A program made the position numbers and the translations under genes. A stretch of DNA of 64,000 nucleotides from Mycobacterium sp. E796 (GTDB taxonomy: Bacteria > Actinomycetota > Actinomycetes > Mycobacteriales > Mycobacteriaceae), in NCBI RefSeq assembly GCF_001672815.1, contig NZ_LZKK01000194.1:1-64000 (forward strand), in the 5' to 3' direction. Shown piece by piece: positions 18,625 through 25,800 of this stretch (position 1 is its first letter; the number at the start of each line of letters is the position of its first letter). The notes beneath the pieces were generated by a model that did not search any database, had not been told where the DNA came from, and saw nothing but the letters and a program-made list of their open reading frames with translations.

Positions 18625-19308
18625 ATGGTCGACCGCCGTCAGCTGTTCCGGCTGGCGGGCGGCATCGGCTTGTCGGTGATCGGCGCGGGTGCGGCACGGA
18701 CGGACGTTGCCTCGGCCGCCAGTTCGGCGCAATTGCTCTGCCGAGACGCCTGGGGCGCGCGGCCGGCCCGCGCCGGCGGGAAGCCCCACACCATCACCCG
18801 CATGACCCTGCACCACGAGGCGGTGGTCCTCGGTGAAAATCGCAATGCCCCAAGCCATTTGCGCCAAGACCAGCGGTACCACCAAGACGAGAAGGGCTGG
18901 ATCGACATCGCGTATCACGTCGGCGTCGACCGCAACGGCAACATCTACGAACTGCGGAGCACCGAATTCGCGGGCGACACAGCGACGGACTACAACACGA
19001 CCGGCCATTTCCTGGTGCTCTGCGAAGGCGACTTCGATCAGGAGGCCGTGTCCGAGGCGCAGCTGCAGGGAGCCGCGCTCGCGTTCGCCTGGGCCGCGCA
19101 GAACTTTCGAGTCGCAAGCAACACGTTGGCGGGCCATCGCGATCTGGCCTCGACGTCCTGCCCGGGCGCGAACCTCTATGCCCATCTCTCGTCGGGTGAC
19201 CTCAAGCGCCGCATTGACGATTTGCTAGCGGTCGGCCCGGTGGACCTCCAGCGCTTTTGCGGGCCCGACGCGGCCGCAAAAGTCGCGGCCATCGAGGCGG
19301 GCAGCTGA
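18625..19308 (+). CDS. Secreted N-acetylmuramoyl-L-alanine amidase (Amidase_2/PGRP)
   Basis: 227 aa. The twin-arginine-like signal (VDRRQLFRLAGGIGLSVIGAG, first part) suggests Tat export. The amidase domain has the zinc ligands His in MTLHHEAVV and the His/Cys of LAGHRDLASTSCPG, plus the YHVGVDRNGNIYELR strand of the T7-lysozyme/PGRP fold. It should cut the amide between MurNAc and L-Ala in peptidoglycan. It ends 11 bp before the attL core of the integrated element, so it was the convergent neighbour of glnA before integration. Confidence 0.85.
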   Translation: MVDRRQLFRLAGGIGLSVIGAGAARTDVASAASSAQLLCRDAWGARPARAGGKPHTITRMTLHHEAVVLGENRNAPSHLRQDQRYHQDEKGWIDIAYHVGVDRNGNIYELRSTEFAGDTATDYNTTGHFLVLCEGDFDQEAVSEAQLQGAALAFAWAAQNFRVASNTLAGHRDLASTSCPGANLYAHLSSGDLKRRIDDLLAVGPVDLQRFCGPDAAAKVAAIEAGS

Positions 19309-19318
19309 CGGGGCTTAT

Positions 19319-19336
19319 ACGTCGTAGTAGAGCGCG
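19319..19336. repeat. attL core of the glnA-integrated element
   Basis: The 18-bp core acgtcgtagtagagcgcg is identical to 29139-29156. The match extends to about 29 bp with three mismatches. Read on the minus strand it still encodes the GlnA C terminus LYYDV, followed by TAA, as expected for the displaced original end of glnA. Confidence 0.9.
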
Positions 19337-19441
19337 TACTACGTTCTCGCTGTTTATACCCCGTAGCTGTGACGGTTGTGCGACAAAACCGCTGCTCAGC
19401 CTGGTTAGTCCGCGCAGCCGTCGGAACCGTCAGAAATTCTG

Positions 19442-19460
19442 CTGCGTACTGACTGCGTAC
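19442..19460 (+). repeat. Left pair of arm-type integrase sites
   Basis: Two direct copies of CTGCGTAC at 19442-19449 and 19453-19460, 11 bp apart, lie 105 bp inside the left core. The same pair, with the same spacing and orientation, occurs near the right core (29068-29086). This is the geometry of tyrosine-integrase arm-binding sites. The 149 bp between the core and the next gene hold no other feature except possible Xis sites. Confidence 0.75.
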
Positions 19461-19485
19461 CGGGAAGGACGGCGGCCCGACGGTA

Positions 19486-20205
19486 CTACAGCACGTCGAG
19501 AGCCCGCTTCAGCTCCGAGATTGCGCGATCCCGCAAGTCGTACATCGTCCACTCCTCGTCGTATTCGAAGTACGGGGAGGGGTGAATTATCTTGTACGCC
19601 TCGTGATACGCGGCCTGAACTGCTTCAGCCGCGTCTGCCATACCCAACAGGTCGAGCCGGCGAGCGACTGGCCAGACGATCAACTCGTCGAACTCCTTCT
19701 CCGCGTGAGCTTGTCTGACCTCACTCGGCTCGTCGAGCCAGTCCGGGTCTCCTCCGAAGGCGGCGTATTGGGTAGCGAGCGCCGCCAAGTCATGTACCAG
19801 GTGTGCGGCCTCCGTCACCAAGTCAAGCCGCTCCTCCCGTCGCTGCTGGGCGGCAGCGGCCTCGATCTGGCGTGCGACGGACTGGGCGTTGGCTTCGATC
19901 TGGCGGCCGACCGCATCGGCGTTCGCGGTGATCTGCTCGGCAACCACTTTCGCGTTGGACCTGATCTGCCGGTTAACGGCCCAGAACGCGATACCCGCAC
20001 CTATCAGCGCCAGTAGACCGGCTATCAGCGTCGCGGTCGGCCCATTGATCCAGGCGAGGTCGTCATGCGGAGCGAACTTCCCCACCACATCGGGCGGTAC
20101 GTTCACCACGACGGTCTGGGTCGGGCTCGGCGTCGGCGTAGGCGTCGGCGTGGTCACCGTCCCACTATCCCCAACCGACTGCCGGCGCAAGACGAAAATC
20201 CGCAT
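19486..20205 (-). CDS. Hypothetical membrane-anchored coiled-coil protein
   Basis: 239 aa. A Thr/Pro-rich N-terminal segment (TVTTPTPTPTPSPTQT) precedes one membrane helix (ATLIAGLLALIGAGIAFWAV). A long heptad region (SNAKVVAEQITANADAVGRQ onward) and an acidic C-terminal domain (DDEWTMYD-like) follow. I recognise no family. The architecture of a helix, a coiled coil and a cytosolic domain is seen in some prophage superinfection-exclusion or sensor proteins, but nothing specific supports that here. It is the leftmost gene of the element. Confidence 0.65.
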   Translation of the reverse strand: MRIFVLRRQSVGDSGTVTTPTPTPTPSPTQTVVVNVPPDVVGKFAPHDDLAWINGPTATLIAGLLALIGAGIAFWAVNRQIRSNAKVVAEQITANADAVGRQIEANAQSVARQIEAAAAQQRREERLDLVTEAAHLVHDLAALATQYAAFGGDPDWLDEPSEVRQAHAEKEFDELIVWPVARRLDLLGMADAAEAVQAAYHEAYKIIHPSPYFEYDEEWTMYDLRDRAISELKRALDVL

Positions 20206-20258
20206 ACCCTCTAGGAGCAGCGGGGCGATGACCTCCAGCCCTACCTAGCTGGATCTGT

Positions 20259-20990
20259 TTATCCGAGGCTCTTGTAATCGACGTCGCTCGGTGTGTCAGG
20301 GTTCCGCCACCGGTTCGGTAACTCTGGTCCCTGCCAAATCAGCCGATTACCGTCGCCGATCACGATCTCCTTTTCAACGTCCAGCATCTTAATTGCCAGC
20401 TCCTCGATTTCGGGCCACGCCTTCGTCAGCGTCACATGCCACTCCGGATCGGGCGCGGTTAGAGGCGGTGGCTCGACGTTGCGGTCTCTCCCTTCTACGA
20501 ACGCAGCAACCTCCTCATCAATGAAGGCTTTGATGGCGTCCACGTCTCCGCCCATTTGCCGTTCGTAAGCGAACCAATCGTCGTGATTACAGCGGAACGC
20601 CTCGGCCACCTTGCTTTCGAAGGTGCGGTCGTCGCCATCGCGGGTCTCTTCCCCGATGATCCAGGCGCGCGCATGTGCCCACGGCCCGCCGTAGATGATG
20701 AACGCTTGGTCCTCGGGCTCGTGGTCATGCTTGGTGTATCCCCGTGCCTCGTCGTCGACGAGAGGGTTGTACGAGATATCTATCTCGTCGACACGCCCAC
20801 CGGGACACTTCACTGCGGCGACGGCATGACCTGCCTCGTGGTAGGCCACAAGGCGGCGGTCTTCCTGATCCTCAGGGTGATTCACGCGGTCGAGATTAAG
20901 CGATGATCCACAGCCAATAAAGGCCCAAATCACCGAAGCGCCCATAGACACCGAGGGGGTATGTAGCGATCGCGGAAAAGCTCGTTGCAC
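20259..20990 (-). CDS. M41-like HExxH zinc peptidase-domain protein without AAA module
   Basis: Up to 243 aa. The core motif is RRLVAYHEAGHAVAAVKCPG, matching the HEAGHAV signature of FtsH (M41) peptidases. A downstream acidic/His-rich part (GYTKHDHEPEDQAFIIYGGP, WAHARAWI) may supply the third ligand. There is no ATPase domain and no clear membrane segment in the conserved part. The start is uncertain: a GTG at 20885 (VNHPEDQEDRR) fits the domain boundary better than 20990 or 20945. It would be a free-standing protease of the element with unknown substrate. Confidence 0.65.
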   Translation of the reverse strand: MQRAFPRSLHTPSVSMGASVIWAFIGCGSSLNLDRVNHPEDQEDRRLVAYHEAGHAVAAVKCPGGRVDEIDISYNPLVDDEARGYTKHDHEPEDQAFIIYGGPWAHARAWIIGEETRDGDDRTFESKVAEAFRCNHDDWFAYERQMGGDVDAIKAFIDEEVAAFVEGRDRNVEPPPLTAPDPEWHVTLTKAWPEIEELAIKMLDVEKEIVIGDGNRLIWQGPELPNRWRNPDTPSDVDYKSLG

Positions 20991-21040
20991 GCGCCCGCCC
21001 GCCCAACCGAATTTTTACCGCCTCAGATTCGGCGTTTTTT

Positions 21041-21056
21041 TCGGACCGTGGTCCGA
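21041..21056. promoter_or_regulatory. Palindrome upstream of the whiB-like gene
   Basis: The perfect inverted repeat TCGGACC-gt-GGTCCGA (7-2-7) is preceded by a seven-T run and lies about 54 bp upstream of the WhiB-like gene, in the gap between divergent genes. The T-run is on the wrong side for a terminator in either direction, so an operator is favoured. Confidence 0.45.
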
Positions 21057-21109
21057 TTAGTTCCCCGTGTTGCCCGCGCCCGAGGCCGCCGCGACGCCAC
21101 ACTGGCGGC

Positions 21110-21427
21110 GTGGGCTGGTCCGACTTGGCCGCCATCCTCGCTCGCGCTCCCGCCTTCCCCGGCGCCCGCTGCGCCGGCCGCAGCGCCTTGTTCGACCCGC
21201 ACTCGGCGCGCGAGCCCGACCGCGAGGAGCGCGAAGCGGAGGCGCTCTCACTGTGCCGCGACTGCCCGGCGCTAACGGCCTGCCGGGAATGGTTCGCGAC
21301 GCTCGCCCCGGCCGAGAAGCCGTGGGGCGTGATCGCCGGCGAACTGCGGCGCGAGCCGCTACCGCCGACCGGGCGCCGGTATGTTCCGACAGGCCGGCCA
21401 ACCGGCCGGCCGCGCTCCAAGGCCTGA
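21110..21427 (+). CDS. WhiB-family Fe-S regulator of the element
   Basis: 105 aa, GTG start. It has the four WhiB cysteines (GARCAG, then LSLCRDCPALTACREWF) with the C-x2-C-x5-C arrangement that binds a 4Fe-4S cluster. A turn (PWGVIAGEL) stands in place of the usual GVWGG, and a basic tail (RRYVPTGRPTGRPRSKA) should contact DNA. WhiB proteins bind the sigma-A region 4 domain and redirect transcription; phage-coded versions can block host WhiB2. Here it probably controls element or host genes. Confidence 0.85.
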   Translation: MGWSDLAAILARAPAFPGARCAGRSALFDPHSAREPDREEREAEALSLCRDCPALTACREWFATLAPAEKPWGVIAGELRREPLPPTGRRYVPTGRPTGRPRSKA

Positions 21428-21565
21428 GACGAGCGCCGGACCCGCGCCGGCCGACGTAACCGCCCGATCCCGAGGAGAGCTTCAGGTCAGGCGGCGCCGC
21501 GAGCGGGGCCAGACGTCTACTTGGACGCACCTTCGGGTCCGCCGGTTCCGATACCATCTACTAAC

Positions 21566-22753
21566 GTGACAAACCCCACCCCCGAGCCCCTCTTCGATGA
21601 CTTTGTGAGGACCGATGACAGCCCGGCTCTCTTTTCCGAGGGCTCCTACTCCTTCCTGAATCGCGCAGCAGGAGAACGATTTTCACGCATCCGGTCCCTA
21701 CTGGAAGACTGGTTTACCCACTACCCGGACGAACACAAGGAGCAGCTCCGCAATTCGCTCACGGTCAGTTCCCCGGGCCAGCACCTAGGGGCCTGGTGGG
21801 AGTTGTATACCTTCACCCTGTATCGGTGCCTCGGCTATTCGATCGAGATCCACCCACGCATCGACGGCGTGGAGACCCGGCCCGACTTCCTCGTTACCCG
21901 CGAAGACGAGTCGATGTACGTGGAATGCACCGTTGTTATGGGAACCGACGCGCCGGCGACGAAGAATCCCGCCATCGCGGCGGCGATTTACGACGCGATC
22001 AACGAGATTTCCGACCCCAACTTCATGATCGGGGTCGAATTCAAAGAGGAAGGCACACAACAGCCCAGACGAAGGCAAATCAAAACCGACATCGGCAACT
22101 GGCTGAGAGGACTCGACCCCGACGCCGTGCTGGCAGACATCGAGGCCGCAAACGCCATCGGCGAGTTAGGCGACCCGCCTGAGAAGGACTTCGCTTTTCA
22201 CGACTGGGTCCTCACCTGCACCGCGTTCCCTGTTTCTCCCGACAAGCGGCGGGAGGGACGCCGGGTCCTCGGTTCCCTACCGCCGTCCGGCGCATTCTGG
22301 GTTCGGAACGCAGAGCGTATCCACGATGCCGTGCGCGCCAAGGGTTCTCACTACGGGGCACCAGGATCGCTTGACAGACCACTGATCGTCGCTGTGCTCA
22401 CGGTCGGCAACTTCGCTGACATAGTCGAGGTTACCGATGCCCTGTTCGGCCCGACCGCAATCAGCTACAACTGGGGCGATCCTTCGTCGGTGACGCCGTT
22501 CCGCGAGAGGACCGGGTATTGGCGGGGGCCGGAATCCGATCGTGGCCTCCGAGTATCGGCAGTCCTTTTCAGCCACGATATACAGCCGTGGTCAGTGGCG
22601 TCTCACTTGCCGACTGCGGTGATTAATCCGTGGGCAGATAACCGCATTGACGAACATCCGCCATTGCCCACTGTTACGGCCACCGACAACGGCGAGATCG
22701 TTGAGAGGCCATCGAACACGACGCCGCACGACGTGTTTGGTCCGAATATCTAA
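21566..22753 (+). CDS. Uncharacterised PD-(D/E)XK-like nuclease-fold candidate
   Basis: 395 aa from the GTG at 21566. The open frame goes back to a TTG at 21521, but taccat at 21553-21558 ends 7 nt before the GTG, as in mycobacterial leaderless promoters. Residues 70-125 look like a restriction-endonuclease-type core: Glu79 in GAWWELYTF, Asp107 in TRPDFLVTRE, and Glu120 in MYVECTVVMG. The usual catalytic Lys two residues later is Thr122. The rest has no family I know. It is flanked by its own terminator and is less GC-rich than the host genes. Anti-phage or host-takeover functions are both possible. Confidence 0.6.
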   Translation: MTNPTPEPLFDDFVRTDDSPALFSEGSYSFLNRAAGERFSRIRSLLEDWFTHYPDEHKEQLRNSLTVSSPGQHLGAWWELYTFTLYRCLGYSIEIHPRIDGVETRPDFLVTREDESMYVECTVVMGTDAPATKNPAIAAAIYDAINEISDPNFMIGVEFKEEGTQQPRRRQIKTDIGNWLRGLDPDAVLADIEAANAIGELGDPPEKDFAFHDWVLTCTAFPVSPDKRREGRRVLGSLPPSGAFWVRNAERIHDAVRAKGSHYGAPGSLDRPLIVAVLTVGNFADIVEVTDALFGPTAISYNWGDPSSVTPFRERTGYWRGPESDRGLRVSAVLFSHDIQPWSVASHLPTAVINPWADNRIDEHPPLPTVTATDNGEIVERPSNTTPHDVFGPNI

Positions 22754-22780
22754 ATTCCGGCGCGGCCGATCTACCAGCGG

Positions 22781-22820
22781 TGGCCGGGCCCGAGAGCGGC
22801 TCGCAACGCGGGCCCGGCCA
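22781..22820 (+). terminator. Terminator of the nuclease-like gene
   Basis: A 12-bp perfect stem (22781-22792 with 22809-22820, tggccgggcccg/cgggcccggcca) is followed by a short pyrimidine run ending in tttt. It lies 28 bp after the stop codon of the plus-strand gene. Confidence 0.6.
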
Positions 22821-22837
22821 CCATTCCCTTTTACCCC

Positions 22838-22873
22838 GGCGGGTCGGGTCAAAGGAGAAATCCCGACCCCGCC
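22838..22873 (-). terminator. Terminator of the capsid gene
   Basis: A GC-rich stem (22838-22848 with 22862-22873, one bulged base) lies 15 bp beyond the minus-strand capsid stop. With the adjacent plus-strand hairpin it forms a bidirectional termination zone between convergent genes. Confidence 0.5.
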
Positions 22874-22888
22874 AGGCTGTTTCGGCGC

Positions 22889-24283
22889 CTATGTGCAGTT
22901 AAGGACGCGGAACGCGTTATCTACCAGCACATCTGAGCCGTACCGCATCCAAAGCCACGCTCCACGTTGGCCTGTCGGGCGACGATTGGCGCCGAACAGG
23001 TGCGGGATGATTTCGAGCGAACTGCCGATCCGTTGGGAGATAAGAAAATTCGAGAAATCGCCGTACACCAACAGATAATTCTCCGCGCCGGTATCGGTCG
23101 TCGAATCCATCTCGGAGTTTTCGTGAATCGGTCGACCCAAAAGCATGGGCGGGTTGGCTGCCAGCTCGGGCCAGCGGATCGCGCCATTCGTCGACTCTTG
23201 AGCGCGAAGGAGGTTGATCGTCGCGAGGTGCGACATCCATTGTGCCCGAGGCGAAAAGCGCGGCGGCAGCTTATTTTGCAAGCCGTAGACGTCGGTGTCT
23301 TTCACGACCTCGCTCGTGCCTGTGTTGACAACAACCGTTGGGCTACTTGCGATCAGCGCGGTGATGATGCCGGTCGGCTGACCCGATCCGGTACCGACCG
23401 TGAACGCGGTCGAAAGCAACTGGTTAGCGCTGTCCTGTAGTACTCTCGCGAGTTCGGTCATTAGGGCCGGGGCGTCGCCCTCTAATTCCACGGAAAAGGG
23501 CGTGAACACGCTTCCTTTGTAGTTCGGGATGGCGGGCTGCGCGAAAGTCAGCGGCGCTTCAGCGGCTTCCGAAGCCTCACTAAGCCACTCCGAAGTCGTT
23601 CCGGCACTTGATATTCCATGCCAGACGTCAGAAACCGTGGTTACCACGCGAGAGATTTGCATCAGCGGATTTGCCGTACCCGAACTAGTCAGCAACACGG
23701 TCGGGTCGAGTTCGTAAGGAATCAAATACCCTCCGGCCGAGTCGGTTTGGGAAAGCGCGCGCTGCTCGGTCTTCAACTCGACGACGCGGCGAAACGCCTC
23801 CTGCTCGGGTCCCGACCACAGAAGGTGCCCACGGTCGGGGTCGATGACCAGCTTCGCGAACGCGTTGCGGTAATCCTCGGAGCCGGTCAGCGTGACCCAG
23901 CGCGCCGCCCATCCCCGCGACGACGCCGGCCCGACCGACATCAATCGCTCGATGGTTTCGGCGCCGGCGGCGGGCAGCCGGTCGGAACGTACGGAATCGT
24001 CGAGGCAGCGCATCGCAGCGCTCCTCAGCCCGCCGCGCTCGCCGGCGTATGGGTCGACCCCGCCGCCGCCGACGTAGGCGCCGCCGGTCGAGCCGCCCTC
24101 GAACCGGGTACCGGCCGGGAACGCGGGGTACTCGTCGGAGGCCTCGACCTGAGCGCGCGTCCGGGAGTTGATCTGCCTCATCCGGTCCAGGGTTCGGCGG
24201 TCGCGCCGGCCGGTGCGAGCGATGTCATCGAGTTCGGCCATGATGCTGTCGTATTCGGCGCTGAATTCGGCGTCGTTCATCAT
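22889..24283 (-). CDS. HK97-fold phage major capsid protein
   Basis: 464 aa from the ATG at 24283, selected because aaggtgatc lies just upstream on the minus strand. The open frame to 24454 encodes an unlikely Arg/Pro/Ala lead. N-terminal helices (YDSIMAELDDIARTGRRDRR) may act as a scaffold. The capsid part shows AGGYLIPYELDPTVLL, VWHGISSAGTTSEWLSEASE, FSVELEGDAPALMTELARVL and LVYGDFSNFLISQRIGSSLE. This matches HK97-type subunits of mycobacterial prophages. There is no prohead protease, portal or terminase beside it, so it may reshape a helper's capsid. Confidence 0.88.
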   Translation of the reverse strand: MMNDAEFSAEYDSIMAELDDIARTGRRDRRTLDRMRQINSRTRAQVEASDEYPAFPAGTRFEGGSTGGAYVGGGGVDPYAGERGGLRSAAMRCLDDSVRSDRLPAAGAETIERLMSVGPASSRGWAARWVTLTGSEDYRNAFAKLVIDPDRGHLLWSGPEQEAFRRVVELKTEQRALSQTDSAGGYLIPYELDPTVLLTSSGTANPLMQISRVVTTVSDVWHGISSAGTTSEWLSEASEAAEAPLTFAQPAIPNYKGSVFTPFSVELEGDAPALMTELARVLQDSANQLLSTAFTVGTGSGQPTGIITALIASSPTVVVNTGTSEVVKDTDVYGLQNKLPPRFSPRAQWMSHLATINLLRAQESTNGAIRWPELAANPPMLLGRPIHENSEMDSTTDTGAENYLLVYGDFSNFLISQRIGSSLEIIPHLFGANRRPTGQRGAWLWMRYGSDVLVDNAFRVLNCT

Positions 24284-24765
24284 CGGGATCACCTTCAGGT
24301 GTTTGGTCGGGTCCCCGTCCGCGCGGTGAACATTCGCCGCCACTGGGGCTTGACTGAAAAACCGCGCAAGACGGGGAGCCCGAAGACTTTTCGGGGAATT
24401 TGGCCGGGTGCGCTGCTGCGTCCCAAACGTGGGAGGCGCTGCGCTGCGCGGCATTTATGGTTGTCGCCGGGTGCCTGCCTGCGCCCCGCCGAATCGGCGG
24501 AGGGTGGCGAGCTGCGCGGCTTTCGGAGTGACCTATCCCTACCCTGGACGGACCGACAGGTGCCCGGCTACGCGATCGCCTCGGGTGCCGGGCTACGTGC
24601 CCCGTCGCCGATCAGCATACGCCGGCGAGCGCGCTGGGCCTATCCCATCCACACCGGGGGCGGGCCGTTCGTCGGCCCACGACTGAAACCCGCCCCGGAG
24701 AGGTTTCGCATATCTCGGCGTGGTCTGAGGGGCCTGTGGGGAAACGGTCCTAAGGTACGGACCTT
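24284..24765. other. 482-bp region between divergent capsid and membrane-protein genes
   Basis: No gene is supported here once the capsid start is placed at 24283. The open frames on both strands are Arg/Pro/Gly-rich and look like GC artefacts. The right end holds taaggt (24751-24756) 9 nt before the GTG at 24766, a possible leaderless promoter. The left part probably carries the capsid promoter. A decayed small gene on the minus strand cannot be excluded. Confidence 0.4.
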
Positions 24766-25371
24766 GTGAGTCTCTCTTCTGTCGCGTCGGCGATCGGCGG
24801 TGGTGTTGCCGGTAGCGCCCTAACCTACGGTCTGACATGGTTCCGCGAACAGCGAAGAACCGTCGACGCTTACCGGGCACCCCAGCGACGGGCCATCGGC
24901 GACATCATCGCCGCAACCAACGAGATGCAGCTCCGCGCGGACGAGATCGCTGACCTGTTGGACCCGGCGGAAGTACCGAACACGAAGGAGCAGGAAGCGT
25001 TCGTTATGTCCGCATTCAAGGCGTTCATTGCGGCGAAGCTGAATCTCGATCGCGCCTTCCAGATCGGCAAGCTGACAATCGCCGACGCCGAGTGCTACGA
25101 AGCGATGATCGTCGCGTACAACGAATTCGTGCGACTGGGAGACGAGTTCAAGCGGTACTCCGCCGCAGCCGAGAAGGACGAAGAAGACCACGCCCACCTA
25201 CTCAGCGAGATTAGGAGGTATCACAGCCAGTTAGGCGACCACGTTGACGACTTGGTGGACCTCGGCCATCGGCGGTTGAGCCTGAAGCAAAGCGTGTGGA
25301 ATAGGCGAAAGCGGGCGCGGGTCAGCAGAAGGCTGAATGCCAAGTACTCCGACGAAGCGGCGCCGCAGTAG
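24766..25371 (+). CDS. Hypothetical membrane-tethered helical protein
   Basis: 201 aa, GTG start. An N-terminal glycine-rich membrane helix (AIGGGVAGSALTYGLTWF) is followed by an all-helical acidic domain (DIIAATNEMQLRADEIADLL, AFKAFIAAKLNLDRAFQIGK, YHSQLGDHVDDLVDLGHRR) and a basic end. No named family is recognised. Similar N-anchored helical proteins are found as cargo genes in many mycobacterial elements. It lies between the structural and replication halves of the element and is transcribed against both. Confidence 0.6.
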   Translation: MSLSSVASAIGGGVAGSALTYGLTWFREQRRTVDAYRAPQRRAIGDIIAATNEMQLRADEIADLLDPAEVPNTKEQEAFVMSAFKAFIAAKLNLDRAFQIGKLTIADAECYEAMIVAYNEFVRLGDEFKRYSAAAEKDEEDHAHLLSEIRRYHSQLGDHVDDLVDLGHRRLSLKQSVWNRRKRARVSRRLNAKYSDEAAPQ

Positions 25372-25386
25372 CCCTTTGACGGCTAA

Positions 25387-25710
25387 CTACCGCCGCTTGC
25401 CGTCGGCGTCGCGAGGCCCGAACCAGATGAAACCGAGCGGGTCCTCGTCCATTTCGCGTTGCAGCCGGGCCCGTTCGGTGTCGAGGGTGGCGTCGAGCGC
25501 GGCCCGCTCGGCTAGGTCCGGGTCATCCAGGCCGGGGTGCGCGGCATTCATTGCGGCCGCCTGAGCGGTCGCCTCGCGGGCGTAATCAATAAAACGCTGC
25601 CGTTCCTCGCGGGCGACCTTCCACGCCCCGTCACAGGCGGCGCAGCGGGCGCTATCGGGTAGGGCGGCTTCGGTGTGGCAGGTGATGCAGAGTGTGGTGT
25701 GGTCAGTCAT
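25387..25710 (-). CDS. Small zinc-ribbon protein
   Basis: 107 aa. Two CxxC knuckles at the N terminus (LCITCHTEA and SARCAACDGAW) should bind one zinc. The rest is a long charged helix (REERQRFIDYAREATAQAAA, LDTERARLQREMDEDPLGF). It has a good ribosome-binding site (aggaggcc before the ATG). It lies about 90 bp downstream of the replication gene on the same strand and is probably co-expressed. A nucleic-acid or protein-binding accessory role is inferred. Confidence 0.65.
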   Translation of the reverse strand: MTDHTTLCITCHTEAALPDSARCAACDGAWKVAREERQRFIDYAREATAQAAAMNAAHPGLDDPDLAERAALDATLDTERARLQREMDEDPLGFIWFGPRDADGKRR

Positions 25711-25800
25711 GTTGGCCTCCTATCGATTTCGGTGATATCAACTAGTTCTCGTGCCGCGTCCGAGCGCTTGGCTTCCCGGCCGAAGCACCGACGCCGCGAC

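Noticed and set aside
21041..21056. Intrinsic terminator
   Set aside because: The T-run lies upstream of the hairpin on the plus strand and becomes an A-run after it on the minus strand; an operator is more likely.
24284..24454. N-terminal extension of the capsid protein
   Set aside because: A strong ribosome-binding site precedes the ATG at 24283 and the extension is Arg/Pro/Ala-rich without capsid-like sequence.
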